From Shimia haliotis (GTDB lineage: Bacteria; Pseudomonadota; Alphaproteobacteria; Rhodobacterales; Rhodobacteraceae), in contig NZ_FOSZ01000013.1 in assembly GCF_900114415.1 (NCBI RefSeq), positions 1-51,049 of the forward strand: a stretch of 51,049 bases of DNA, written 5' to 3'. Position numbers and translations under genes: made by a program. The notes under the pieces are model-generated. The model did no database searches, had not been told where the DNA came from, and saw nothing but the letters and a program-made list of their open reading frames with translations. How positions within the stretch are numbered: the first letter of the stretch is position 1; every line of letters starts with the position of its first letter. This document shows positions 7,947 to 16,680 of the stretch, piece by piece.

Positions 7947-9824
7947 TTGCTTCGCTACATCATTTGCCTCCTGTTTCTCGCGGTTCCGGCAACCGCACAA
8001 ATTCCTGCCTATGTCGGTAGCCAGACCTGCGAATCCTGCCATCAGGACGCGTATGACGCATGGGCTACTTCCCACCACGGAGAAGCTTGGCGGCTACCAG
8101 GGCCAGATATGTTGCAAGGCGCATTTGAAGGCGAGGAGTTCACCCACGACGGCATGACCGCGCGGTTCTTCCGAGATGGCGACGACTATGTTGTCGACGT
8201 CACGGAAAAAGACGGAACTCAAACCGCCTACACGGTGCACTCCGTTGGCGGTACGCATCCGCTTGAGCACTTGATTTTCGAAACCGAACCCGGGCGCCTC
8301 CAAAGCTTTGATGTGGCTTGGGACGTGGACAAAAAAAACTGGTTCCACTTGTATCCCGAACAGGATCTGCCACCAGACGACGGATATCACTGGAGTGGCC
8401 CTTACAAAAATTGGAACGCCCGCTGTGCGGAATGCCACGCCACAGAGTTTGAAAAAAACTATGACTTTCAGACCCGCAGCTATACCTCTGTGCAATCCGA
8501 AATTGGTGTAGGATGCGAAGCATGCCATGGGCCAGGTGAGGCCCACCTCCGTCAACAAGAAGGCGAAATGCCGACTTATACCATTCCTCTGGACCAGTAC
8601 GGGTTTTCCGCTGCCCTTACCGACCCTCAGGAAGTCATGGAACAATGTGCAACCTGTCACTCTCGGCGCGAGGCATTTGGAAACGGGAACCCGCTTCCCG
8701 GCACCAGTTTCCACGACGCATACAGCCTCGCGCTCCTGCGCCCTGGCTTGTACGAACCAGACGGTCACATCCTGGACGAAGTGTACGTTTATGGCTCATT
8801 TCGACAGTCCAAAATGCACGAGGAAGGCGTAACCTGCGTCAATTGCCACGACAGCCACAGCGCCCAGTTGTTGCTTGATGAAACGGAAACCTGCACGCAA
8901 TGCCATTCCACTGTGGGCAACGGAGATTTTCCGACTTTGAAACTGGCCGACTACGACAGCGCCGAGCACCACTTCCATGAAGAAGGCAGCGAGGGAGCAA
9001 GGTGCGTCAGCTGTCACATGCCTCAGCGCCGGTATATGGGCAATGACGACCGCCGCGATCACAGCTTTCGCATCCCTCGTCCAGATCTGTTCGCGCAAAC
9101 CAGCGGGCCTGATGCCTGCACGGACTGCCACAGCGAAGAAACACCGGCCTGGGCCGCGGAAGTCATTACCCAATGGCACCCTGGCGCAAGTGACCGAGAT
9201 CCAGGCTACGCGCTGGACCTTGCCAATGCCCGCAATCAACCGCAGCCGCTGCCTGAAATGCTAGATCATCCGGGTCTTGTTCAGGCAACCATCCTGTGGC
9301 TGTTTGACGGCACCGAGGATGTTTCTGCGGAAACGTTGGCCCCTTACCTGACAAGCAGCGATCCGGTCGTGCGCTCGGGCGCGATGCATGCGGCACGGCA
9401 CTTGCCGCTACCCGATGCGATTGATGCTCTGTCCACCGGCATGCAGGATCCGCGTAGAAATGTCCGTGTCTCAGCAGCCCGCGCCTTCCTTCAGTTGGTG
9501 CCGCGGTCCGGCAGGTTTCTTAACCAATCCGACATTCGGCTTGCCTACAGCGAAGTAGGCGAGATGTTCTCGAACCAAATGGATTTCCCCGAAGCCCATT
9601 TGCAAATGGGCGGGCTTGCCCTGTTTTCGCGCAACCTGCGAGCTGCAGTACAATCTTTCCGCGAAGTGGTCACGCTGGATCCACAAAACTCGCCCGCGTG
9701 GGTTGTTCTGGTACGGATCGCTTACGCATCTGAGGGGGAAGATGCGGCCAAATCAGTCCTAGAAGAGGCATTTGGGCACATCCCTGATGATCCCACTCTC
9801 CAAGACCTGGCAAGCCAGCTCTAG
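7947..9824 (+). CDS. Exported octaheme c-type cytochrome with HEAT/TPR C-terminus
   Basis: This protein of about 625 aa has eight CXXCH sites: CESCH, CAECH, CEACH, CATCH, CVNCH, CTQCH, CVSCH and CTDCH. The first seven-eighths resembles the cytochrome c554/multiheme family. The C-terminus has HEAT-like (DPVVRSGAMHAARHLPL) and TPR-like (AAVQSFREVVTLDPQNSPAW) repeats. I chose TTG 7947 because AAGG (7935-7938) precedes it by 8 bp and it gives a clean signal peptide (MLRYIICLLFLAVPATAQ). TTG 7929 (overlapping the batD TGA) and ATG 7821 are alternatives. Heme attachment would occur in the periplasm via Ccm. The catalytic reaction is unknown; the family includes nitrogen- and sulfur-compound oxidoreductases. 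Its place after MoxR/Bat suggests that the operon may mature it. Confidence 0.88.
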   Translation: MLRYIICLLFLAVPATAQIPAYVGSQTCESCHQDAYDAWATSHHGEAWRLPGPDMLQGAFEGEEFTHDGMTARFFRDGDDYVVDVTEKDGTQTAYTVHSVGGTHPLEHLIFETEPGRLQSFDVAWDVDKKNWFHLYPEQDLPPDDGYHWSGPYKNWNARCAECHATEFEKNYDFQTRSYTSVQSEIGVGCEACHGPGEAHLRQQEGEMPTYTIPLDQYGFSAALTDPQEVMEQCATCHSRREAFGNGNPLPGTSFHDAYSLALLRPGLYEPDGHILDEVYVYGSFRQSKMHEEGVTCVNCHDSHSAQLLLDETETCTQCHSTVGNGDFPTLKLADYDSAEHHFHEEGSEGARCVSCHMPQRRYMGNDDRRDHSFRIPRPDLFAQTSGPDACTDCHSEETPAWAAEVITQWHPGASDRDPGYALDLANARNQPQPLPEMLDHPGLVQATILWLFDGTEDVSAETLAPYLTSSDPVVRSGAMHAARHLPLPDAIDALSTGMQDPRRNVRVSAARAFLQLVPRSGRFLNQSDIRLAYSEVGEMFSNQMDFPEAHLQMGGLALFSRNLRAAVQSFREVVTLDPQNSPAWVVLVRIAYASEGEDAAKSVLEEAFGHIPDDPTLQDLASQL

Positions 9825-9844
9825 CTGACAAAGGAGCCTCTCCG

Positions 9845-9946
9845 ATGCGGCGCGACCTGGCTATCAGACAACACTCAATCGGGGGGAGGGCTCGACATTG
9901 CTCGGGACCACCGCGTCTCATAAATCGAGATCATTGTAAACGTTGA
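9845..9946 (+). CDS. Possible 33-aa small ORF
   Basis: An ATG at 9845 sits 8 bp after a good AAAGGAG (9830-9836), right after the cytochrome stop. It opens 33 codons (MRRDLAIRQHSIGG...) ending at TGA 9944-9946. The product is basic with no recognisable domain. It lies in the gap between two convergent operons, where random short frames are common. The strong ribosome site is the only argument for it. Confidence 0.22.
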   Translation: MRRDLAIRQHSIGGRARHCSGPPRLINRDHCKR

Positions 9947-9982
9947 CGGGACAAGCGCTCGCCGATGGCCCAAGACCTTTGG

Positions 9983-10672
9983 CTAAACACCCAGGTATCT
10001 GTCGGTGACATCAGGGCTGAGTGTTGCAAACGCTCCAGACCAAACCGTCGTTCCTTTTTCAAGAATGACGCCTTTGTCTGCGATACCGGCAAGCTCCTTC
10101 AGAGATTTGTCCACGACTATGATGGCCAGTCCTGTTTTGGCCTTCAATTGCGCGAGCGCCGCCCAAATTTCCTGCCGCACTACCGGCGCAAGACCTTCGG
10201 TGGCTTCATCCAGCACCAAAAGTCTGGGATTGGTCATTAAGGCGCGACCAATTGCCAGCATTTGCTGCTCCCCGCCAGACAAGGTGCCAGCCTCCTGCGT
10301 GCGCCGCTCTGCCAACCGAGGAAATAGCCGCGCAACTGCAGCAAAATCCCATTCGCCTGCCCGCGCAGCGGCAATCAGGTTTTCATGCACCGTAAGATCC
10401 GCGAAACACCGCCGCCCTTCCGGAACCAATCCGATCCCCATGCGTGCGACCTTGTGTGAGGGCAAACGCGCAATATCCTCGCCCCTAAACTGCACGCTGC
10501 CTCCACGGTTTTTCAAAAGACGGCAAATGACCTTGATCGTTGTCGATTTCCCCATCCCATTTCGCCCCATCAGCGCAAGGACTTCGCCATCCTCGACTTC
10601 AAGATGCACATCAAACAGCGCTTGCGACGCGCCATAAAACGCGGACACATCCGACAGTTTTAACAGGCTCAT
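9983..10672 (-). CDS. livF: LivF-type ABC transporter ATPase
   Basis: This 229-aa ATP-binding subunit belongs to a branched-chain-amino-acid (HAAT) class importer. Walker A is GRNGMGKST (36-44), the signature is LSGGEQQ and Walker B is RLLVLDEAT. The length and the short loops are typical of LivF rather than LivG. Its start overlaps the livG stop by 4 bp. It is the last gene of the five-gene transporter. The substrate cannot be read from the ATPase; HAAT systems also import amides, urea and aromatic acids. Confidence 0.93.
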   Translation of the reverse strand: MSLLKLSDVSAFYGASQALFDVHLEVEDGEVLALMGRNGMGKSTTIKVICRLLKNRGGSVQFRGEDIARLPSHKVARMGIGLVPEGRRCFADLTVHENLIAAARAGEWDFAAVARLFPRLAERRTQEAGTLSGGEQQMLAIGRALMTNPRLLVLDEATEGLAPVVRQEIWAALAQLKAKTGLAIIVVDKSLKELAGIADKGVILEKGTTVWSGAFATLSPDVTDRYLGV

Positions 10673-11424
10673 GCTGCGCCCTCCTCGCCCAAATAGGCGT
10701 TGCGCACGTCCGAATTGGTTCGGATGTCGTCGACTGTGCCTGTGGCAATGATCTCTCCGTACACGAGCACACTCACACGATCCGCGAGGGAGAAAACCGC
10801 ATCCATGTCGTGTTCAATCAACAGAATTGGCGCCTGGTGACGCAAAGTGTCAAGAAACCCGATCAGTTGCTGCGACCCCTCCGCGCCTAATCCGGCCATC
10901 GGTTCATCCATAAGAAACGCTTTGGGATCCAGCGTCAGTGCAACAGCGACTTCCAACTGGCGACGTTGTCCATGAGACAAATCCGATGCCCTGAAGTTGC
11001 GAAAGTCCTCCAGCCCAACCTTGGTCAAGGCAGCGTCTGCCGTCTCCAGCAATTCGGCGTCTTTCATCACATTGTTGAAAAACCAAAAAACATTGCCGCG
11101 GTGGCCCAATGCACCAAGCACCACATTCTGCAGGACAGTGTACTCCATCGCCAACGACGAGATCTGAAAGGTACGCCCCATGCCAAGTCGCGCCCTCGCC
11201 GCTGTCGACAACTTGCTGACGTCCTTCCCGTCAAAATGTACACTTCCTTCGTCGGGCTGAAGCCCACCAGCGATCTGTTTGATTAAGGTAGACTTCCCTG
11301 CCCCATTCGGCCCGATCAGAGCGTGAATTTCACCCTGTCGCAGGTCCAGACTGATGGCTTTGCTTGCAACCAGCCCGCCGAACCTCTTGGTTAATCCCCG
11401 GGTTTCCAGAATGGAATCAATCAT
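10669..11424 (-). CDS. livG: LivG-type ABC transporter ATPase
   Basis: This protein of about 251 aa starts at ATG 11424 (MIDSILETRGLTKRFGG). A longer frame runs upstream into livM, but this start places the conserved 'L-T-K-R-F-G-G' correctly. It has Walker A GPNGAGKST, signature LSHGQRR and Walker B FLMDEPMAGLG. The Q-loop region with its longer helical insert is typical of LivG. It overlaps both livM (8 bp) and livF (4 bp), so the subunits are translationally coupled. Confidence 0.93.
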   Translation of the reverse strand: MIDSILETRGLTKRFGGLVASKAISLDLRQGEIHALIGPNGAGKSTLIKQIAGGLQPDEGSVHFDGKDVSKLSTAARARLGMGRTFQISSLAMEYTVLQNVVLGALGHRGNVFWFFNNVMKDAELLETADAALTKVGLEDFRNFRASDLSHGQRRQLEVAVALTLDPKAFLMDEPMAGLGAEGSQQLIGFLDTLRHQAPILLIEHDMDAVFSLADRVSVLVYGEIIATGTVDDIRTNSDVRNAYLGEEGAA

Positions 11425-12400
11425 GCGCGACCTCCCGACCGGCAAGCAGCCCATAAAGACCACCACGCGCAAACAACACGACTCCCAGCAAAATTGCGCC
11501 CAGATAGATGTGCCAATACTCGCTCAGGCCGCCAAGGCTGTGCTCAAGAAGAATAAACAATGCAGCCCCAGCCACTGGTCCGAACACACGGCCGACCCCT
11601 CCAAGGATAACGAACACCATGATCTCTCCGGATGTGTGCCAACTCAACATAGTTGGGCTCACAAAACGGTTCAGGTCAGCAAAAAGAGCACCAGCCAAAC
11701 CAGTGATGGCACCGGATATGGTAAAAGCAATCAAGTACAGCCGGTAAGGCCCCTGCCCAACGGCCTGCACCCGTTCCTCGTTCTGTTTCGCCGCGCGCAG
11801 CATCAGACCAAATGACGAGCGCGCAGCGCAATGCACGCCAATCAACACAATGAGCAAAAGCACATAGCAAATTGCAAAGAACTGGATTGGGTCCATCGTG
11901 TTCAAACCCGGGAACGTATTTCGAACATAGATCGACAGACCATCCTCGCCACCATAGGTCGACCAGGAGATGGTGAAGTAATAAAGCATCTGACCAAATG
12001 CGAGAGTGATCATGATGAAATAGACCCCGGTCGTGCGCAGGCTCAAAGCCCCAATGGCCAGAGCAGCCAAGCCGCTAACGACAACGGCAACCGGCCAGAC
12101 AATCAACATTGATTTGGTGCCCTCAACCGCAAACGGCCATTCCATTAAGGGCGTATATGTCTGGGCGTGGTATGCCAGAATGCCCATGACATAGCCGCCT
12201 ATTCCGAAGAAGACCGCATGTCCAAGGCTCACCAACCCGCCAAAGCCCAAAGCGAAATTCAAGCCGATGCCGGCGATTGCAAAAATCACTGCACGCGTTG
12301 TGAGCGTGATGATGAACGGCTCATCAGAGACCCAAGCAATCAACGGCACTGCCAGCAGAAGACACAACAAAACGGCGTTCAAAAGAGTTTCTTTTGTCAT
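11417..12400 (-). CDS. livM: LivM-type ABC permease
   Basis: This inner-membrane permease of about 327 aa starts at ATG 12400 (MTKETLLNAVLL). Many hydrophobic helices are visible (ALGFGGLVSLGHAVFFGIGG region; GAITGLAGALFADLNRF before the EAA-like loop). The 'GLVSLGHA' and 'GGVGRVFGPVAGA' motifs are typical of LivM. The start lies 2 bp from the livH stop. It forms the heterodimeric channel with LivH. Confidence 0.92.
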   Translation of the reverse strand: MTKETLLNAVLLCLLLAVPLIAWVSDEPFIITLTTRAVIFAIAGIGLNFALGFGGLVSLGHAVFFGIGGYVMGILAYHAQTYTPLMEWPFAVEGTKSMLIVWPVAVVVSGLAALAIGALSLRTTGVYFIMITLAFGQMLYYFTISWSTYGGEDGLSIYVRNTFPGLNTMDPIQFFAICYVLLLIVLIGVHCAARSSFGLMLRAAKQNEERVQAVGQGPYRLYLIAFTISGAITGLAGALFADLNRFVSPTMLSWHTSGEIMVFVILGGVGRVFGPVAGAALFILLEHSLGGLSEYWHIYLGAILLGVVLFARGGLYGLLAGREVAHD

Positions 12401-12401
12401 G

Positions 12402-13319
12402 TCACGCCCCTCCAAAGAGGCCCTTGGGCCGGACAAGTAAAACGCCAGCCATAAGTATATAGATGGACATCGATGCCAATGACGACCCGACCGAAGTCGC
12501 CGCCGATGGCGTCATCACAAGCCCAAAAATCTGCGGCAACAGAAACCGTCCCAATGTGTCGGTCAACCCAACCAGAACAGCACCTATTAACGCGCCTTTG
12601 ATAGATCCGATTCCACCGATCACAATGACAACAAAAGCCAGGATCAACACAGGCTCCCCCATGCCGACCTGAACCGACTGTATGGCCCCAATCAGCGCAC
12701 CGGCAAACCCCGCCAACGCGGCACCTAGCGCAAAAATCAGCGTATAGAGCAGCGAAATATCCACCCCGAGGGCCCCGATCATCTCCCGATCGTTTTCACC
12801 CGCCCGAATTCGTATGCCGATCCGCGTCCGCATGATCATCCAAAACAGTCCTGCGGCGACCAACAATCCGATCCCAATCAGCGATAAGCGGTATTTTGAA
12901 TATTCTATCCCGAACGGCAAAGTTACCGTACCGGCCAGATACTCGGGCCGGTCCAAAAACAATGGAAACGACCCGAATGCCCATCGTGTCCCTTCGGAAA
13001 AAATCAGTATAAGAGCAAACGTCGCCAAAACCTGATCCAAATGGTCTCGGTCATAAAGCCGCCGAATAACCAGCACTTCGATCAAAACGCCGGCAAATGC
13101 CGCCGCCACAAGACTTGCCACCAACGCCAGCACAAACGACCCAGTTGCCGCCGCCACGGCAGCAGCTGCAAAGGCCCCCACCATGTAAAGAGACCCATGT
13201 GCGAGGTTGATCAGGCCCATAACCCCAAAAATCAGGGTCAGACCCGCCGCCATAAGAAACAACATCACCCCGAACTGTAGCCCATTCAGAGTCTGCTCGA
13301 TGAGAAGGATCCAGGACAT
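12402..13319 (-). CDS. livH: LivH-type ABC permease
   Basis: This 305-aa polytopic permease has the LivH hallmark GLTLIFGVMGLINLAHGSLY at about residues 26-45 and GGIGSIKGALIGAVLVGL near the C-terminus. The start ATG 13319 is preceded by a G-rich ribosome site. It follows the substrate-binding gene after a 61-bp gap holding a strong hairpin. No truncation is seen. Confidence 0.93.
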   Translation of the reverse strand: MSWILLIEQTLNGLQFGVMLFLMAAGLTLIFGVMGLINLAHGSLYMVGAFAAAAVAAATGSFVLALVASLVAAAFAGVLIEVLVIRRLYDRDHLDQVLATFALILIFSEGTRWAFGSFPLFLDRPEYLAGTVTLPFGIEYSKYRLSLIGIGLLVAAGLFWMIMRTRIGIRIRAGENDREMIGALGVDISLLYTLIFALGAALAGFAGALIGAIQSVQVGMGEPVLILAFVVIVIGGIGSIKGALIGAVLVGLTDTLGRFLLPQIFGLVMTPSAATSVGSSLASMSIYILMAGVLLVRPKGLFGGA

Positions 13320-13341
13320 TGTTCCCCCGCCTGTTCGGTGT

Positions 13342-13374
13342 GCCCCGCCCCACCGTCCATGGGTGGGCGGGGCG
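13342..13374 (-). promoter_or_regulatory. GC-rich intercistronic hairpin after livJ
   Basis: GCCCCGCCCCACC, a 6-nt loop and GGGTGGGCGGGGC pair almost perfectly between the livJ stop and livH. No T tract follows on the minus strand, so it is not a strict terminator. In binding-protein operons such stems usually raise binding protein relative to permease by stabilising the upstream mRNA or allowing partial read-through. That role is inference here. Confidence 0.6.
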
Positions 13375-13380
13375 CGTCAG

Positions 13381-14517
13381 TTACATCTTGCAGTCAGCCG
13401 CATAAGCGTCGCTGTGGTTTTTCAAGCCCACCGAAACGATCTTGTTGGTGAACACATCGCCTTCCTGCACCACCTCACGAACATAGATGTCCTGGATCGG
13501 GTGGTTGTTGGGCCCGAAAGCAAAGTCTCCGCGTGTGCTGTCAAACTCGGCAGCCTGAAGCGCGGAGCGGAAGGCGTCCTGATCCGCCACATCCGCTTTA
13601 CCCATTGCCGAAATCAGCAGGTTCGCGGTGTCAAAGCCCTGACTTGCATAAAGCGACGGCAGACGACCGTATTTGGCTTCAAAGCTCTCCACAAATGCCG
13701 TGTTGGTGGCGTTGTCGATATCCTTAGACCACTGAGAGGTGTTTTTGACGCCCAGTGCGGCCGCGCCTACAGCCTGCAAAATGCCCTGGTCAAAGCTAAA
13801 CGCCGGCCCGACCACTGGCAGATCGACACCGCTATCCGCATATTGCTTCAAAAAGGAAATTCCCATCCCGCCGGGCAGGAAGAAATAAACGCTATCCGCA
13901 CCGGAGGCACGGATTTGTGCGATCTCGCTGGCGTAGTCCGTCTGGCCGAGCTTGGTATAAATCTCGCCAGCCAACTCTCCTTCATAAAAGCGCTTGTATC
14001 CCGTCAATGCGTCTTTGCCCGCCGGATAGTTCGGCGCAAGAATGAACGAGTTCTTTAGATCCGCAGAATTCGCATAAGCACCCGCAGCTTCATGCAGATT
14101 GTCATTCTGCCACGCCACATTGAAGTAATTCTCGTGACAACCTTTGCCCGCCAAAGGCGATGGGCCTGCATTGGGAGACAGATAGAATTTCCCCTGTGCC
14201 ACAGAGGCGGGCACAACAGCCATAGCAAGGTTGGACCAGATGATCCCCGTCAATACATCCACCTTTTCCGACTGAATCATTTTGTCGGCAAGTTGAACGG
14301 CCACATCAGGCTTGCGTTGATCGTCCTCGATCACGACTTCCAGATCGCTCCGGCCAGATTGTTCCACAGCCAACATAAAGCCGTCACGCACATCAATACC
14401 CAGTCCGGCGCCCCCGCCCGAAAGCGTAGTGATCATACCGACCTTTAGCCCCTCAGCCTGCGCACCTGCCGCAAAAAGCGCGGCACTGGCTGCCAATGCA
14501 AATTTGTGTAATCCCAT
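13381..14517 (-). CDS. livJ: Periplasmic branched-chain-amino-acid-type binding protein
   Basis: This 378-aa type-I periplasmic binding protein starts at ATG 14517, with AAAGGAGG 6 bp upstream and an export signal MGLHKFALAASAALFAAGAQA. The longer frame upstream is rejected. The Leu-binding fold shows in VGMITTLSGGGAGLGIDVRDGF and in VDVLTGIIWSNLAMAV (substrate loop). It ends with paired Cys (C near GKGCHENY and C in the last residues, ADCKM) that could form a disulfide. It is the first gene of the importer and is expected to be the most highly expressed. The ligand is unknown; related proteins bind amino acids or aromatic acids. Confidence 0.9.
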   Translation of the reverse strand: MGLHKFALAASAALFAAGAQAEGLKVGMITTLSGGGAGLGIDVRDGFMLAVEQSGRSDLEVVIEDDQRKPDVAVQLADKMIQSEKVDVLTGIIWSNLAMAVVPASVAQGKFYLSPNAGPSPLAGKGCHENYFNVAWQNDNLHEAAGAYANSADLKNSFILAPNYPAGKDALTGYKRFYEGELAGEIYTKLGQTDYASEIAQIRASGADSVYFFLPGGMGISFLKQYADSGVDLPVVGPAFSFDQGILQAVGAAALGVKNTSQWSKDIDNATNTAFVESFEAKYGRLPSLYASQGFDTANLLISAMGKADVADQDAFRSALQAAEFDSTRGDFAFGPNNHPIQDIYVREVVQEGDVFTNKIVSVGLKNHSDAYAADCKM

Positions 14518-15111
14518 TATTTCCTCCTTTTGGCCCCACGTCCGGCCGGTGCGACCTTTCATGGCTTTGCGAACGGCCCATTCCAAGTTGCAGACCGCTT
14601 TGCGTAATAACACCCCGACGTCTTGCGCATCGTGGGCACAGAATGTGAACAAACTACCGAAGCGCTTTGCTTACATCATTGTTGTATATGACAGATTTCC
14701 CCGAAACATAATGATGTATCCTATCCGCAAGCGGCTAGGGCAAGTGCAGATCAATCCGGAATTTGCGTCTTCCACACCGCCGGCGTCAAAAAATGCACGT
14801 TCAATCCCCAATCGGGACGGAAAATTTGAACTGCACGGCGGTCCCAATGCGCGATGTCCGAAAGGGCGAGAGGGCGAATTCATCTCGGATAGGGAATATT
14901 GCGGTGCCGTAAGCCCAATTCGAGCAACGGCACAACTGTTTGATCCGCCTTCGGCGAATTGCAGATGCAAACAATGGTCCAAATCGGTTTCTCAAAAAGA
15001 GTTGGAACGTTTCATGGCAGCGTGCCAAGAAGCCACCAAGCCCACCACCAATCAGTGTCCTTTGGCCACACGCCTGACAACCAGCTCGCAATGTCCACGG
15101 CATCGGTGCCT
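14518..15111. other. Gene-poor region between livJ and aldehyde dehydrogenase
   Basis: About 590 bp without a convincing gene. Open frames exist on both strands but lack ribosome sites and resemble no family I know. The part next to 14518 must hold the liv promoter on the minus strand; the AAAGGAGG belongs to livJ. The rest looks like decayed sequence. Confidence 0.5.
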
Positions 15112-16608
15112 TTAGGCAATAAAGTCCTGAAGGTTTTGGTAACTAACCAATCGTAACCAACGCTGGATAGCCATCGTACCTACCGACGTCGCCCCGAAAG
15201 TCGTTGAAGCAGGATAGGGTCCGCCGTGCATCATGGCATCACAGACTTCGACACCTGTCGGAAAGCCATTCGCCAGAAGTCGGCCGGCCTTTCGCTCCAG
15301 AATTGGGAGAAGCGCCTTGGTTTCTGCACTATCCTCGACGTCACAAAGAACAGTGCAAGTCAGCTGCCCCTCAAGCCCTAGCGCGACCTCCTGCAATTGC
15401 GTCATGTTTTTGACGCGAACAACGATTCCGAGAGGACCAAACACTTCTTCCGTTAGGGCGTCGTTGCTTAACCAGTTTTCGCCAGTGGTGGCAAAAACAC
15501 TGGGTGTGACGGATCGATCGTCACTTTCTTTCGCTGCCAGCAATTCTCTGACCCCATCCACACCGGCGACAATTGAGCGCCCTTTGGCATACGCAGAGGC
15601 AATGTCTTTAGTCAGCATGGTTTGTGAACCATGATCTTTCAGGGCATCGATTACTGTCGCCTCGAACGAATCGACCTCTGGACCGTCAATCAGAACTACG
15701 ACTCCCGGATTGGTGCAAAACTGACCTGCTCCCATCGTCAATGAGGCTGCCCAGCCTTTCGCGATTTCGGGTCCGCGCGCGGCAACAGCGGCGGGCATCA
15801 GAAACATCGGATTGATCGATCCAAGCTCTCCTAAAAATGGGATAGGTTCGCTACGCTGTGCGCACAGGTCGAACAGCGCACGCCCGCCCCGGAAAGACCC
15901 CGTGAATCCAACAGCCTTGATCAGCGGATGCTGCACCAACGCCTGCCCAACATCGAAGTCACCGCCCTGGATCAAGGAGAAAACCCCAGGATGCAGCTCG
16001 CAAGACTTTACCGCCGCATGAACCGCTTCGGCGATGATTTCGCCTGTACCTGGGTGGGAAGAATGCCCGCGCACGACAACTGGGCACCCCGCAGCAAATG
16101 CCGATGCTGTGTCGCCGCCGGCAGTTGAGAAAGCCAGAGGGAAGTTTGAAGCGCCGAATACAGCCACCGGACCTACAGGGCGTTTGGTAAGCTGAATGTC
16201 AGGTCGCGGCAAAGGTGTGCGATCAGGCAACGCCCGATCGTGTTGCCGATCTAGGTAAGCACCGTCCAGAATGTGTGAAGCGAACAGACGAAGTTGACCA
16301 ACAGTGCGCCCGCGCTCCCCTTGTAGTCGCCCCTCCGGCAACCCGGTTTCGGAGCTGCCTATCGCGGTTATGTCATCTGCACGCGCTTCGATTTCATCCG
16401 CAATAGCATTCAAGAATCGGGCGCGATCGTCTTGACTGCTGTAACCAAATGACCAAAAGGCGTCTTCAGCGGCTGTCACGGCTTGATCGACCAACGCGAC
16501 CGTTCCAACTGAAAATGAACTTGCGGCCCCCTGCACCGGATCGGACAAAAATTGCGTATCTGTGCCGATCCATTCACCTGCAATCAGGTGCTTACCATGC
16601 GGTTCCAT
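15112..16608 (-). CDS. Alpha-ketoglutarate semialdehyde dehydrogenase (NAD(P)+)
   Basis: This 498-aa aldehyde dehydrogenase belongs to the KGSADH/2,5-dioxovalerate group, oxidising alpha-ketoglutarate semialdehyde to alpha-ketoglutarate. N155 (GASNFPLAF), general-base E261 (FLGELGSINP) and nucleophile C298 (GAGQFCTNPG) are present. The 'FLGELGSINP' and 'QFCTNPG' signatures fit this subgroup rather than betaine or succinate semialdehyde dehydrogenases. AAGGAAG lies just upstream of ATG 16608. It sits 72 bp downstream of a truncated SDR on the same strand and near an amidohydrolase and KDG kinase, consistent with aldarate/hexuronate or pentose oxidation feeding the TCA cycle. Confidence 0.88.
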   Translation of the reverse strand: MEPHGKHLIAGEWIGTDTQFLSDPVQGAASSFSVGTVALVDQAVTAAEDAFWSFGYSSQDDRARFLNAIADEIEARADDITAIGSSETGLPEGRLQGERGRTVGQLRLFASHILDGAYLDRQHDRALPDRTPLPRPDIQLTKRPVGPVAVFGASNFPLAFSTAGGDTASAFAAGCPVVVRGHSSHPGTGEIIAEAVHAAVKSCELHPGVFSLIQGGDFDVGQALVQHPLIKAVGFTGSFRGGRALFDLCAQRSEPIPFLGELGSINPMFLMPAAVAARGPEIAKGWAASLTMGAGQFCTNPGVVVLIDGPEVDSFEATVIDALKDHGSQTMLTKDIASAYAKGRSIVAGVDGVRELLAAKESDDRSVTPSVFATTGENWLSNDALTEEVFGPLGIVVRVKNMTQLQEVALGLEGQLTCTVLCDVEDSAETKALLPILERKAGRLLANGFPTGVEVCDAMMHGGPYPASTTFGATSVGTMAIQRWLRLVSYQNLQDFIA

Positions 16609-16680
16609 CCGATCTTCCTTGCGCGCTTAAATTGTCGCTCGCCCCTCGGCGTTACCTTGTCCAAAGGGGCAAGCGAATTG

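Noticed and set aside
14429..15115. 228-codon plus-strand frame over the livJ start and intergenic gap
   Set aside because: No ribosome site or domain, and it overlaps livJ on the opposite strand. It is treated as non-coding.
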